Part shown: one piece after another, positions 46,013 to 53,951 of the stretch
Layout: each line of letters begins with the position of its first letter
Numbering within the stretch: position 1 is the first letter of the stretch
Source of the DNA: Snuella lapsa
GTDB lineage: Bacteria; Bacteroidota; Bacteroidia; Flavobacteriales; Flavobacteriaceae
DNA: 64,000 nucleotides
Direction: 5' to 3'
Assembly: GCF_039539345.1 (NCBI RefSeq)
Contig: NZ_BAABCY010000016.1
Coordinates: 124,001-188,000 of the forward strand
Notes under the pieces: generated by a model
The model's input: the letters and a program-made list of their open reading frames with translations, nothing else
Told to the model about the DNA's origin: nothing
Database searches by the model: none
Made by a program: the position numbers and the translations under genes

Positions 46013-46050
46013 AAAAAAACAAAATACAATCGATTGTATTTTGTTTTTTT
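46013..46050. promoter_or_regulatory. Perfect 38-bp palindrome at the kduI promoter (putative operator)
   Basis: Nineteen bases on each side of the centre at 46031/46032 are exact reverse complements. The core ATACAATCGATTGTAT has the central CG with AAnCGnTT symmetry typical of LacI-family operators. It overlaps the presumed -33 element of kduI. The rest of the sensor-kduI gap (45768-46012) shows nothing else clear. No LacI-type regulator is encoded in the window, so the binding protein is unknown. Confidence 0.65.
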
Positions 46051-46062
46051 TTATTAACTTTA
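46034..46062 (+). promoter_or_regulatory. Likely promoter of kduI-kduD-DUF4861
   Basis: TTG (46034-46036) and TAACTTTA (46055-46062) are 18 bp apart; the -7 box differs from TAnnTTTG only in the last base. The -33 lies inside the palindrome, so a bound regulator would compete with RNA polymerase. Confidence 0.45.
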
Positions 46063-46122
46063 CCCCACAATTTTAGACTTATATTATTAATATTCAATTA
46101 ACAACACAATAAATTCATTACA

Positions 46123-46965
46123 ATGAAAAGTAAATACCAAGTAAGATATGCAGCATCACCCCAAGATGTAAAAACATACGATACAACAAGGCTAAGAGAT
46201 GAATTTTTAATACAAAATTTACTGGAATCAGATGCAGTAAACTTAGTATACTCTCATTACGATCGATTCATTACAGGTGGTATTGTACCTGTACAATCTT
46301 CTATAAAATTAGATACCATAGATCCTTTAAAAGCTGATTATTTCCTTGAAAGAAGGGAATTGGGGATAATAAACATTGGAGAAACAGGGACGGTAACAGT
46401 GGATGGCACTTCCTTTGTTTTGGAACACAAAGAGGCTCTTTATGTAGGTAAAGGAAATAAGGATATAGTATTTACCAGTAAGTCGCCTGACGCACCAGCT
46501 CAGTTTTACTTAAACTCAACACCGGCCCATAAAACCTATCCCAATAAAAAAATAGGCACTAACGATGTTGAAGTTATTGAATTAGGGGCTCCAGAAACTG
46601 CCAATGCAAGAACATTAAGAAAATACATTGTTAACAGTGTTATTGACGTATGCCAATTACAAATGGGAATGACCACTTTAAAACCAGGTAGTTCATGGAA
46701 TACCATGCCAGCTCATGTACACAACAGGCGTATGGAGGTCTATTTTTACTTTGAAGTACCTGAGGATCAAGCTGTTTGTCATTTTATGGGACAACCTCAA
46801 GAAACAAGACATATATGGATAAACAATAAACAAGCTGTCATTTCTCCTCCATGGTCCATTCATTCCGGATCTGGAACCAGCAGCTATACCTTTATCTGGG
46901 GCATGGCTGGCGAAAACTTAGATTATGGTGACATGGATCATTGTAAAATAAACGAATTAAAATAA
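46123..46965 (+). CDS. kduI: 5-dehydro-4-deoxy-D-glucuronate isomerase KduI
   Basis: Isomerises 5-keto-4-deoxyuronate, the product of unsaturated uronyl hydrolase action, to 3-deoxy-D-glycero-2,5-hexodiulosonate. The 280-residue cupin has the zinc ligands of the family: His198 and His200 (PAHVHNRR), Glu205 (MEVYFYF) and His247 (WSIHSG). The length is standard. It heads a three-gene unit (kduI, kduD, DUF4861) transcribed divergently from the hybrid sensor gene, which ties it to the adjacent PUL. Confidence 0.97.
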   Translation: MKSKYQVRYAASPQDVKTYDTTRLRDEFLIQNLLESDAVNLVYSHYDRFITGGIVPVQSSIKLDTIDPLKADYFLERRELGIINIGETGTVTVDGTSFVLEHKEALYVGKGNKDIVFTSKSPDAPAQFYLNSTPAHKTYPNKKIGTNDVEVIELGAPETANARTLRKYIVNSVIDVCQLQMGMTTLKPGSSWNTMPAHVHNRRMEVYFYFEVPEDQAVCHFMGQPQETRHIWINNKQAVISPPWSIHSGSGTSSYTFIWGMAGENLDYGDMDHCKINELK

Positions 46966-46983
46966 TTAATAAAAAAATAGATT

Positions 46984-47775
46984 ATGTCAATTAACTTATT
47001 TGATTTAACAGGAAAAGTAGCTTTAGTAACTGGAGGCGTTCATGGATTGGGAATGGCTATGGCTAAAGGATTGGGAAATGCAGGAGCCACACTTGTAATA
47101 AACAATAATACTAGTGAAACATTAGAAAAAGCATTAGAAGCATACAAAGCTGACGACCTTCATGCACATGGATACGTTTTTGATGTTACCGATGATGCTG
47201 CAGTTGAAGAAGCCATTACTAAAATTGAAGCCGAAGTAGGTCCAATAGACATTCTAGTAAACAATGCAGGTATTATAAAAAGAACTCCAATAGTTGAAAT
47301 GGAAACCAAAGATTTCGAATTGGTTGTAAAAGTTGATTTGGTTGGTCCTTTCATAGTATCAAAATATGTTGCTAAAAGCATGATTAAAAGAGGCGGCGGG
47401 AAAATCATCAATATATGCTCAATGATGAGTGAGCTTGGCAGGGATTCTGTTAGTGCCTATGCTGCCGCCAAGGGAGGCTTAAAAATGCTAACACGTAGCA
47501 TGGCTACCGAGTGGGCTAAATACAACATTCAAACCAATGGTATTGGCCCTGGTTACTTTGCAACAAGCCAAACAGCCCCTATTAGGGTAGACGGACACCC
47601 TTTTAACGAATTTATTATAGGCAGAACACCAGCAGCTCGTTGGGGAAATCCAGAGGATTTACAAGGAGCAGCCATATTTTTAAGTTCAAAAGCAAGTGAT
47701 TTTGTTAATGGCCATGTCGTTTATGTTGATGGCGGAATCTTGGCTACTATAGGAAAACCTTCTAACGAAAATTAA
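46984..47775 (+). CDS. kduD: 2-dehydro-3-deoxy-D-gluconate 5-dehydrogenase KduD
   Basis: Short-chain dehydrogenase/reductase that reduces the KduI product to 2-keto-3-deoxygluconate (KDG). The 263-residue protein has the cofactor loop TGGVHGLG (16-23), NNAG (93-96) and the catalytic Ser146, Tyr159 and Lys163 (SAYAAAKGG). It follows kduI by 18 bp. The pathway step is inferred from family and neighbour; other SDRs look similar, but the KduI pairing is strong support. Confidence 0.93.
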   Translation: MSINLFDLTGKVALVTGGVHGLGMAMAKGLGNAGATLVINNNTSETLEKALEAYKADDLHAHGYVFDVTDDAAVEEAITKIEAEVGPIDILVNNAGIIKRTPIVEMETKDFELVVKVDLVGPFIVSKYVAKSMIKRGGGKIINICSMMSELGRDSVSAYAAAKGGLKMLTRSMATEWAKYNIQTNGIGPGYFATSQTAPIRVDGHPFNEFIIGRTPAARWGNPEDLQGAAIFLSSKASDFVNGHVVYVDGGILATIGKPSNEN

Positions 47776-47797
47776 AAACAAATTAACCTTTAGCATT

Positions 47798-48970
47798 ATG
47801 AATACTCTTAGATTTTCTTTCTGCCTATTAAGTCTAGTAACTGTCTTTTCCTGCTCCCAAAAAGCAAAGACTCCTTCCATTTTAATAAAAAACACACTGG
47901 ATATAACGCGAGCGTTTGAGACAGTAGAATTGACTAAGTCCGACTTAAACATTGAAGATATATCATCAATTGGCATTCGTGATGCAAAAACCGGTCAATT
48001 ACAAATCACCCAATTGGTAGATCAAGATGGCGACGGCTCTATGGACATTATTTTGTTCCAACCACAAATAGCTCCCAATTCCGAAAATGTTTTTGAAGTT
48101 ATTACCATCGTAACCGAAGAACAGCCCAAAACCGAGGCTCTTTGTTATTCGCGATTTGTACCAGAACGTACCGATGATTATACATGGGAAAATGACAAAG
48201 TGGCTTTTCGTGTTTTTGGCCCTAAAGCACAAAAAATGGTAGAGGATAGTATACCAGGAGGTACACTCTCCAGTGGTGTGGATGCTTGGCTTAAAAAAGT
48301 AAAATATCCCATAATAAATAAATGGTACAAAAAGGAATTGGAAACAGAAGGCAGCTATCATGAGGATACAGGAGAAGGCTTGGATAATTTCCATGTTGGG
48401 ATTAGTCGTGGTGTAGGCGGTATTGCAACTAAGGTCGATACGACTTACTATTATTCCAAAAACTATACTAAGTGGCACACCATTACCTCAGGCCCTATTA
48501 GAACCAGTTTTTATTTAGAATACGAAGACTGGGATGCAGCTGGTAATACCATAAAAGAATCTAAAATAATAAGTTTGGATTTGGGTTCAAACCTTTCAAA
48601 ATTTACGACAACTATTAAAGGAACAGATCAAATATCGGCTGGTTTGACCTTACACGAAAAAGATGGTGAAGTTACTGGTAATGATGTTGGTGGTTGGGTT
48701 AGTTATTGGCAACCTCATGGCCAATCGGAGCTTGGAACGGCAATCGTAGCTCCTAAAAGCACTTTTCTTGGGTTCGAAAAATACGACACTAACACTAAAG
48801 ATTTAAGCAATGCTTACGCTCATCTTAAGGTAGAAAACAATCAAGTTGTTTATTATGCCGGCTTTGGATGGAAAGAAAGTGGTCAATTTAACAACAAACA
48901 AGAGTGGGAAGCATATTTAAATGAATTCTCCAAACGTGTAAACACACCTTTAGAAGTTAGCATGCGTTAA
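47798..48970 (+). CDS. DUF4861 lipoprotein
   Basis: A 390-residue lipoprotein (lipobox VTVFSC, Cys19) matching the DUF4861 pattern: an early VELTKSDL segment, FVPERTDDYTWENDKVAFRVFGP, YHEDTGEGLDNFHVGISRGVGG, and a C-terminal beta-rich half with WHTITSGPIRTSFYLEYEDW. The family recurs next to kduI/kduD and uronate-rich glycan loci, but I know of no assigned reaction. Its fold suggests a galactose-mutarotase-like or lyase-like beta-sandwich. It follows kduD by 22 bp and ends the operon at a strong terminator. Confidence 0.8.
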   Translation: MNTLRFSFCLLSLVTVFSCSQKAKTPSILIKNTLDITRAFETVELTKSDLNIEDISSIGIRDAKTGQLQITQLVDQDGDGSMDIILFQPQIAPNSENVFEVITIVTEEQPKTEALCYSRFVPERTDDYTWENDKVAFRVFGPKAQKMVEDSIPGGTLSSGVDAWLKKVKYPIINKWYKKELETEGSYHEDTGEGLDNFHVGISRGVGGIATKVDTTYYYSKNYTKWHTITSGPIRTSFYLEYEDWDAAGNTIKESKIISLDLGSNLSKFTTTIKGTDQISAGLTLHEKDGEVTGNDVGGWVSYWQPHGQSELGTAIVAPKSTFLGFEKYDTNTKDLSNAYAHLKVENNQVVYYAGFGWKESGQFNNKQEWEAYLNEFSKRVNTPLEVSMR

Positions 48971-48995
48971 AAATTAATTAAGTTAATACCATTAC

Positions 48996-49030
48996 ATGAA
49001 GTTCTTTAAAAAGAGCTTCATTTTTTTTTT
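48996..49030 (+). terminator. Intrinsic terminator after the DUF4861 gene
   Basis: ATGAAGTTCTTT pairs with AAAGAGCTTCAT (one mismatch) and is followed by ten Ts at 49021-49030. Confidence 0.88.
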
Positions 49031-49049
49031 ATAATGAACTCGTTTAAAC

Positions 49050-49125
49050 TTTTTTGAATATCCGTAATGTGTCATAAGTAAAAACAATGCTTTGTCAAAT
49101 TAAGAAAAACTTCCATATCTTTTGA
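49050..49125. repeat. Degenerate intergenic repeat, copy C
   Basis: Shares TTTTGAATATCCGTAATGTGTCATA and AAAAACAATGCTTTGTCA with copy B, with a few substitutions; the copy is truncated after the TTTGTCA core. It lies between the convergent DUF4861 and DUF4955 genes. Confidence 0.55.
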
Positions 49126-49149
49126 ATAAAAACATTGAAGCACACAAAA

Positions 49150-51063
49150 CTATTCTCTTATCAACTTATGCGATTCAATTGTATTTCCACCAATTAATTT
49201 GAGAACGTATACCCCTGGAATATTGCAACTTGGTTGCATTTTAATACGATTTAGTCCACTTAAAGATCTCGACAGTATTTCTCTACCTGTAATATCGAAA
49301 AGCATCAACTTCTTAAAATGTCCTCCTAAATTATCAATCATTAATTCTGATGAAAACGGATTGGGATAGACTTTTGTTTTTTTTACTTCAAAATCATTAT
49401 TGTTGGTGCTTAAAACTTCGTTAAGCCAACCTGGCAACGTCCCTAAACGATACGCTAACTGCGCTTCATATAACGATTCCTCATCTACATGTGCTCCCGG
49501 AGATTCATTTTCTTGATATTGATTGGCATCAGCAGACATTGTAAACCCCTTTAAACCTGAAATTATGGGCATTAAAAATTTGGCATATTTAGTTTCTGAA
49601 TTAGGCCGCCATGATTTTACGTCAGAACCTTGATAAGAAACACCCTCAAAATTCCAAAGCACCATATGTCTTAAATGATTAGGTAACGCTCCTGTTGAAC
49701 CACCTTGATTAAAAAAGAAACCGCCTTTACAAACATCAAACAAATTTGCTCTTGGCTGACTGGCATGAACCTCCATACCAGAATTGCCGTTTTGCGGATG
49801 CTCATTTCTCCAAAGCACATTTCCAATGGACAAGGCGTTAACTCCACACCCATGCCAAATACCTGTTGTTTCATCAATACTCTTTCCTATAAAACAACCT
49901 GTAGCCGAATTTGTAGTTATAAAATTATGCCCTGGGTTACCTGTATATTTATTATTTATAGCCGTACAGTAAGCAGAAAATTTAAACTGAGCTACTTGCG
50001 ACATGTCCGAAAACTCCACATTGGAAATCCATCCATTTACAACATGGTTAAATTGGATACCACTCCAACCCGACGAGCTTAAATAAGCATGAGGCCCACT
50101 TTTAGCTTCACCAGGATACAATTCCTGAGGCGCTTGATGATGTAAATGTTCCCATATAAAACCACCAGTATACTTTAAATCTTGAATCCCTACTTCTTCA
50201 AGAGCCTTAAAATTATTAATCTTCCAATTAAAAGAAGCATCAATTTCCCTATGGATGGGCTCTTTAAATGTAATAACATTGCCATTTTTACCAACAACTT
50301 TATGAATCTCCCTAACTTGAACGCCATCGTTTACTATTTTGAGGCTTTGCGGCGCGTAAAGATCGGCCGTTGTATATGGTGAAAGTTCTTCTGTTAATAA
50401 AGCTGGAGACGTGTCTTTAATATACAATTCTACCCATTGCCCCTCAGAAATCCCAGAGGCATTTGCTACCTCAACCGAGAAAGTTTCCCTATCGGCATTT
50501 CCTGTGACGTCCGTGATATAGTTATTTGCAGAGTCCTCACCATTCCAAAACAAAAACAGGTAAGGACACAACCAATCTTTTGTAGCCATATCGGGATGTG
50601 TGGTGTTATCTTTTTGGTATAACTCCGTACCTCCAGGACCAGAACCGCTACCTTTTATTACAATATTACTTTTTGAAACACGTATCACCTCCGCTGGATC
50701 ATCTACACTAGCATCATTTACCACAAAACGACCTGGTGGAAAAAATACAATCCCTCCATTAGGATTTGCTTCTGCTGCGGCTATAGCGGCCATTATCGCA
50801 TCCTTATCCGAATTACCGTCATTTGCCACAGCTCCATAGGCTTCATCTGTTACATCATAAATTTGCTGATAAGATGACGATGGCAATCCAACTTCACCGT
50901 TGTGATACCCTGCATAGCTAAACGTTGGTAAAATAGGTTCGGTACCATTAACTTGGGCATCAACCCAATTTTGATACAATACGCTTGGATTTTGGGCCAT
51001 ACCCCAAAACCCCAATAAAACAACTAAATAAAAAGGCAAGCATTTCATATATTGATACTTCAT
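49150..51063 (-). CDS. T9SS-exported parallel beta-helix protein (DUF4955)
   Basis: A 637-residue secreted protein. After the signal peptide (to about residue 23, GMAQ) there is a pectate-lyase-3-like start (YGAVANDGNSDKDAIMAAIAAAE, GGIVFFPPGRFVV), then a right-handed beta-helix (about 120-500) with conserved blocks YLSSSGWSGIQFNHVVNGWI, GNPGHNFITTNSATGC, WHGCGVNALSIGNVLWRNE and NGNSGMEVHASQPRANL that resemble DUF4955. A T9SS sorting domain ends the protein (about 560-637, VYPNPFSSELMI, GVYVLKLIGG). Beta-helix proteins of this type are mostly lyases or glycoside hydrolases on uronate polymers; the actual activity is unknown. It converges with the kdu operon. Confidence 0.78.
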   Translation of the reverse strand: MKYQYMKCLPFYLVVLLGFWGMAQNPSVLYQNWVDAQVNGTEPILPTFSYAGYHNGEVGLPSSSYQQIYDVTDEAYGAVANDGNSDKDAIMAAIAAAEANPNGGIVFFPPGRFVVNDASVDDPAEVIRVSKSNIVIKGSGSGPGGTELYQKDNTTHPDMATKDWLCPYLFLFWNGEDSANNYITDVTGNADRETFSVEVANASGISEGQWVELYIKDTSPALLTEELSPYTTADLYAPQSLKIVNDGVQVREIHKVVGKNGNVITFKEPIHREIDASFNWKINNFKALEEVGIQDLKYTGGFIWEHLHHQAPQELYPGEAKSGPHAYLSSSGWSGIQFNHVVNGWISNVEFSDMSQVAQFKFSAYCTAINNKYTGNPGHNFITTNSATGCFIGKSIDETTGIWHGCGVNALSIGNVLWRNEHPQNGNSGMEVHASQPRANLFDVCKGGFFFNQGGSTGALPNHLRHMVLWNFEGVSYQGSDVKSWRPNSETKYAKFLMPIISGLKGFTMSADANQYQENESPGAHVDEESLYEAQLAYRLGTLPGWLNEVLSTNNNDFEVKKTKVYPNPFSSELMIDNLGGHFKKLMLFDITGREILSRSLSGLNRIKMQPSCNIPGVYVLKLIGGNTIESHKLIRE

Positions 51064-51486
51064 ATTTTTTGAAGCAAATTAACTCATATCAGGAGCTTCA
51101 AGGAGGGGATAACAAGCCATTTTAAGGGGGATTTTGTGCAAAAGCAGAAAACCAAGAGCTAAACCTAATAAATATGATACAGTAAGTTTAAACAAAAAAA
51201 TAAGCAGCCATAGCTACGGTTTATTTTGTAATGATGCTTAGCAAAAAAGAGAAATGAATTTGGTATTGAAGAGACGACAACAAATCAAAATGCCATGTAT
51301 AATGAACAGATAAAAAGACTCCAATAAATTAGGGCAGCTATTTGTTAGCTAATGAAAATTCCAAAAAATATATAGCTGAGTATTACTTTAAAAATACTTT
51401 ACGCTAAGCCAATATTGTTGTCCCAACTTTTACTACACGCAACATTGAGTTAGTTTTAACGTATCTAAAGGCTGATTTAAAATACA
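51064..51486. other. Intergenic region, no gene recognised
   Basis: About 420 bp of AT-rich sequence between the DUF4955 gene start and the terminator of the small membrane protein gene. No open frame with coding character, no RNA gene and no convincing TAnnTTTG promoter on either strand was found. It probably contains the DUF4955 promoter. Confidence 0.4.
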
Positions 51487-51511
51487 AATGCCAACTAAAT
51501 TAGTTGGCATT
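51487..51511 (-). terminator. Hairpin terminator overlapping the stop codon of the small membrane protein gene
   Basis: AATGCCAACTAA and TTAGTTGGCATT form a nearly continuous 12-bp stem that overlaps the stop codon at 51500-51502. The T run is weak. Confidence 0.6.
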
Positions 51512-51781
51512 CTGACCGTTTAAGCGCGCTTCTTTCATTTGCCTGAGGCGCATTAACTCCTGCTTAATTTCTTGACTTCTCGCTTTAATCTTATCAAATT
51601 TTTCTTGACGTATTTGTTGCCTTCGCGCTTTATCTTCCCTACGTAAAACCTCCTGACGTAATCGCTCTCTTTTTTGTTTAGATTCTTTTCGTTTTTCCAG
51701 AATCACAAAAATATATGCATATGTATACATACTAAGAAAAAGTAAGGCTACTATCGACAATATAACATATCCATTCATCAT
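51500..51781 (-). CDS. Small membrane-anchored basic coiled-coil protein
   Basis: A 93-residue protein: one N-terminal membrane segment (about 4-27, VILSIVALLFLSMYTYAYIFVIL) followed by a highly charged, Arg/Lys/Glu/Gln-rich helix (about 30-85) that should form a coiled coil. There is no lipobox. I do not recognise a family. The frame has a plausible start (MMNGYV) and its own terminator, and is flanked by non-coding DNA on both sides, so it is likely a real monocistronic gene. Confidence 0.6.
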   Translation of the reverse strand: MMNGYVILSIVALLFLSMYTYAYIFVILEKRKESKQKRERLRQEVLRREDKARRQQIRQEKFDKIKARSQEIKQELMRLRQMKEARLNGQNAN

Positions 51782-51934
51782 AGTATTGTATTTTAATAAA
51801 TTATATAAAAGTAGTTAGCGATATAAATAAACAATCACTAATAAAGTTCCCTTCTTAAATTTAAGAAAAAAAGATGACATCCTTAAAAACAAAAAGCTAA
51901 AGTGCTCAAAAAGAAGATGAAAGTTATAAAACCA

Positions 51935-51973
51935 AAAATCCCCTTTGTATTTTATTGTTTACAAAGGGGATTT
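51935..51973 (-). terminator. Intrinsic terminator after the secreted two-domain protein gene
   Basis: AAATCCCCTTTGT and ACAAAGGGGATTT form a perfect 13-bp stem; the minus-strand transcript continues into Ts. Confidence 0.85.
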
Positions 51974-52009
51974 ATTGTGTAGGTAGATGAGCCTAAAAAC
52001 AAGGTGTTT

Positions 52010-52783
52010 TTAACGTCCGCTTAAATAAGCGTTGTATACCCATATTTCATCCCATGAATTGGTAAGCACTTGATCGGCTAAATCTAAAAAGGCATCCCAA
52101 GAATCATCTCCATGAACCTTTAAAAAGGTAGCTTTAAATTCATTGTCTTCATCAAACTCTGCCCACTCTTTAAAAAAGCCTACTGTTGCTATATGTCTTC
52201 CTAGATCGCCTTGTCTAAACTCATTATAGTAAACACCCCAAGGGTTTACACCTTCCATAGCTTTAACCGTTTCACTTATTTTCTTATAGAATGCTTTTAC
52301 AGAAGACACACTTACACCTTTTGCTATTTCAGCATACCTAACAAATAAAATAGGGTATTTGGCACTATCGCCATCTAACATACTTGTATTGGACAGGTCA
52401 TCATCCTGTTTCCAATATTCAATACTATGTACCTTCTTAATATAAGGCATTACATTGTCACGCCAATCATCATCATGCGCACCTTCACCAGGTCGTGAAT
52501 CGTTATCAGAAAATTTCATTGGCCCCATATCCCATATAATACTCCCCGCATTAGGACCTGTACTTATATTGTATACCGTTGCCTTATACGCACCTTCATC
52601 ATGAAAGGTGGCATTATGCTTTCGCATATGTTCTCCCAAAACTTTCAGTTTTGTATTATCTGGGGTAAGCATTACAGTTTCCCACATTTTATAATCTTCA
52701 GAATTATCTTGTGCTGCTACTGTTAAGATGGCTCCAAACATAAGTGAAACCATAATTGTTGCCGAAATTAATTTTTTAATCAT
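52010..52783 (-). CDS. Secreted hypothetical protein with two similar alpha/beta halves
   Basis: A 257-residue protein with a signal peptide (to about residue 24, LTVAAQ) and no lipobox. The mature part seems to consist of two halves (about 35-125 and 140-250), each with a strand-helix-strand pattern and tryptophan-rich ends (NVMPYIKKVHSIEYWK; NSWDEIWVYNAY). This recalls tandem dimeric alpha/beta-barrel (NIPSNAP/ABM-like) domains. No catalytic motif is obvious. It stands alone between terminators, in a cluster of envelope and redox genes. Function unknown. Confidence 0.7.
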   Translation of the reverse strand: MIKKLISATIMVSLMFGAILTVAAQDNSEDYKMWETVMLTPDNTKLKVLGEHMRKHNATFHDEGAYKATVYNISTGPNAGSIIWDMGPMKFSDNDSRPGEGAHDDDWRDNVMPYIKKVHSIEYWKQDDDLSNTSMLDGDSAKYPILFVRYAEIAKGVSVSSVKAFYKKISETVKAMEGVNPWGVYYNEFRQGDLGRHIATVGFFKEWAEFDEDNEFKATFLKVHGDDSWDAFLDLADQVLTNSWDEIWVYNAYLSGR

Positions 52784-53001
52784 AATTAAAATTATTAGTT
52801 AGTTAACCCATACAACGCTTGCATGGTTTGCTATTAACAGAGTTTAAGGGGAATTTTAATTATATAATAAATGGTCAAAACAGTTTTAACCATTTAAGAT
52901 GAAGGCTCATCATTTGGAGTATCTCAAATATACACAAATAAATGTATCTATCCGAAAATTAATACACTAAAGCTTATTGTTTATTAAATAAGGGTTATAA
53001 C

Positions 53002-53027
53002 AAAAAAGCTCCTTTTTCGGAGCTTTT
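53002..53027 (-). terminator. Intrinsic terminator after the rhodanese pair
   Basis: AAAAGCTCC and GGAGCTTTT flank a short loop directly after the stop codon of the distal rhodanese gene; the minus-strand transcript ends in Ts. Confidence 0.85.
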
Positions 53028-53031
53028 ATAA

Positions 53032-53427
53032 TTATTTCGATGTGGTCTTATATCCTGTATCTTCCCATTTTAGCAGCCCGCCCTTTAACATATAGAGCTT
53101 TGTAAAGCCAGCCTCCCTAAAGTTTTTAATACTTTTAGTACTTCGTTTGCCAGAACGGCAATAAACAATTATAGGTTGCTCTTTTTCTAAAGTTTGAATA
53201 GCCTCATTGAATGCATTTGATTTAAAATCGAAGTTTTTGGCATTTTCAATATGTCCACTATCAAATTCTTCAGGTGTTCTAACATCTATTAGCAAAATAT
53301 TATTAGTTTTTAAAAGCGTATGCGCTTCTTTGGGCGAAATAACCTCGGCGCCTTCAACCTTAGTATCCTTACAACCCATTAAAGCTGTAAAGCATAATAC
53401 ACATAATAATACCTTTGCGCTTCTCAT
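53032..53427 (-). CDS. Rhodanese-domain lipoprotein
   Basis: A 131-residue single-domain rhodanese with a lipoprotein signal (FTALMGC, Cys19). The active-site loop is intact: cysteine in VYCRSGKRS (about residue 90), preceded by the LLIDVRTPEEFDSGHIENA signature. It should carry persulfide sulfur in the periplasm or at a membrane surface. It starts 7 bp after a cytoplasmic rhodanese gene, so the two are co-transcribed. The physiological sulfur donor is unknown. Confidence 0.9.
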   Translation of the reverse strand: MRSAKVLLCVLCFTALMGCKDTKVEGAEVISPKEAHTLLKTNNILLIDVRTPEEFDSGHIENAKNFDFKSNAFNEAIQTLEKEQPIIVYCRSGKRSTKSIKNFREAGFTKLYMLKGGLLKWEDTGYKTTSK

Positions 53428-53434
53428 AACTACT

Positions 53435-53761
53435 TTAATCCATGTCTACAAGATCACCCTCCCATTCTAAAATACCTCCTAATAAATTATAGGCATTTTC
53501 AAAACCTAACTCTTCCATAATGCTACAAGCCTGTCCGCTTCTATTGCCCGACCTACAATACACATAATAATTTTTACTTTTATCCAATGCATCAATTTCG
53601 TCAATAAAAGCTTGTCCTTTATATATATCTATATGAATAGCATTAGGTATAATACCTTCTGCAACTTCGTCGTCTGTACGAACATCTATTATGACAGCGT
53701 TAGCATCGTTCTCTAATTGCGACAACCATTCTTCTTGTGTTAATTCTTCCATACTTTGCAT
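53435..53761 (-). CDS. Cytoplasmic rhodanese-domain protein
   Basis: A 108-residue single rhodanese domain without signal peptide. The signature VIIDVRTDDEVAEGIIPNAIHID and the active-site loop YCRSGNRSGQAC are present, with the catalytic Cys at about residue 73. It forms a two-gene unit with the downstream lipoprotein rhodanese, so one is in the cytoplasm and one in the envelope. Possible roles are sulfide detoxification or thiosulfate handling. Confidence 0.9.
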   Translation of the reverse strand: MQSMEELTQEEWLSQLENDANAVIIDVRTDDEVAEGIIPNAIHIDIYKGQAFIDEIDALDKSKNYYVYCRSGNRSGQACSIMEELGFENAYNLLGGILEWEGDLVDMD

Positions 53762-53951
53762 TAATTAATCTAAGATTTCTACACAAAATTAACACATCTA
53801 AATTGATTATAAGCTAAAAAAATACAAGTATTGATTGCTTTCTTTTAAACAATAAACCTACTTAAGTCACACCTGTGCACACAGACAGGAAAACAACTTT
53901 GTTTCGATGCAAACTTCAGGAACGTTAAAAAGTTTTACCAACCTTATAAAA

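Noticed and set aside
48361..48478. Part of a long open frame on the minus strand inside the DUF4861 gene that could look like a membrane protein.
   Set aside because: It is fully antisense to a well-supported lipoprotein gene in an operon with kduD, and its composition is that of a shadow frame.
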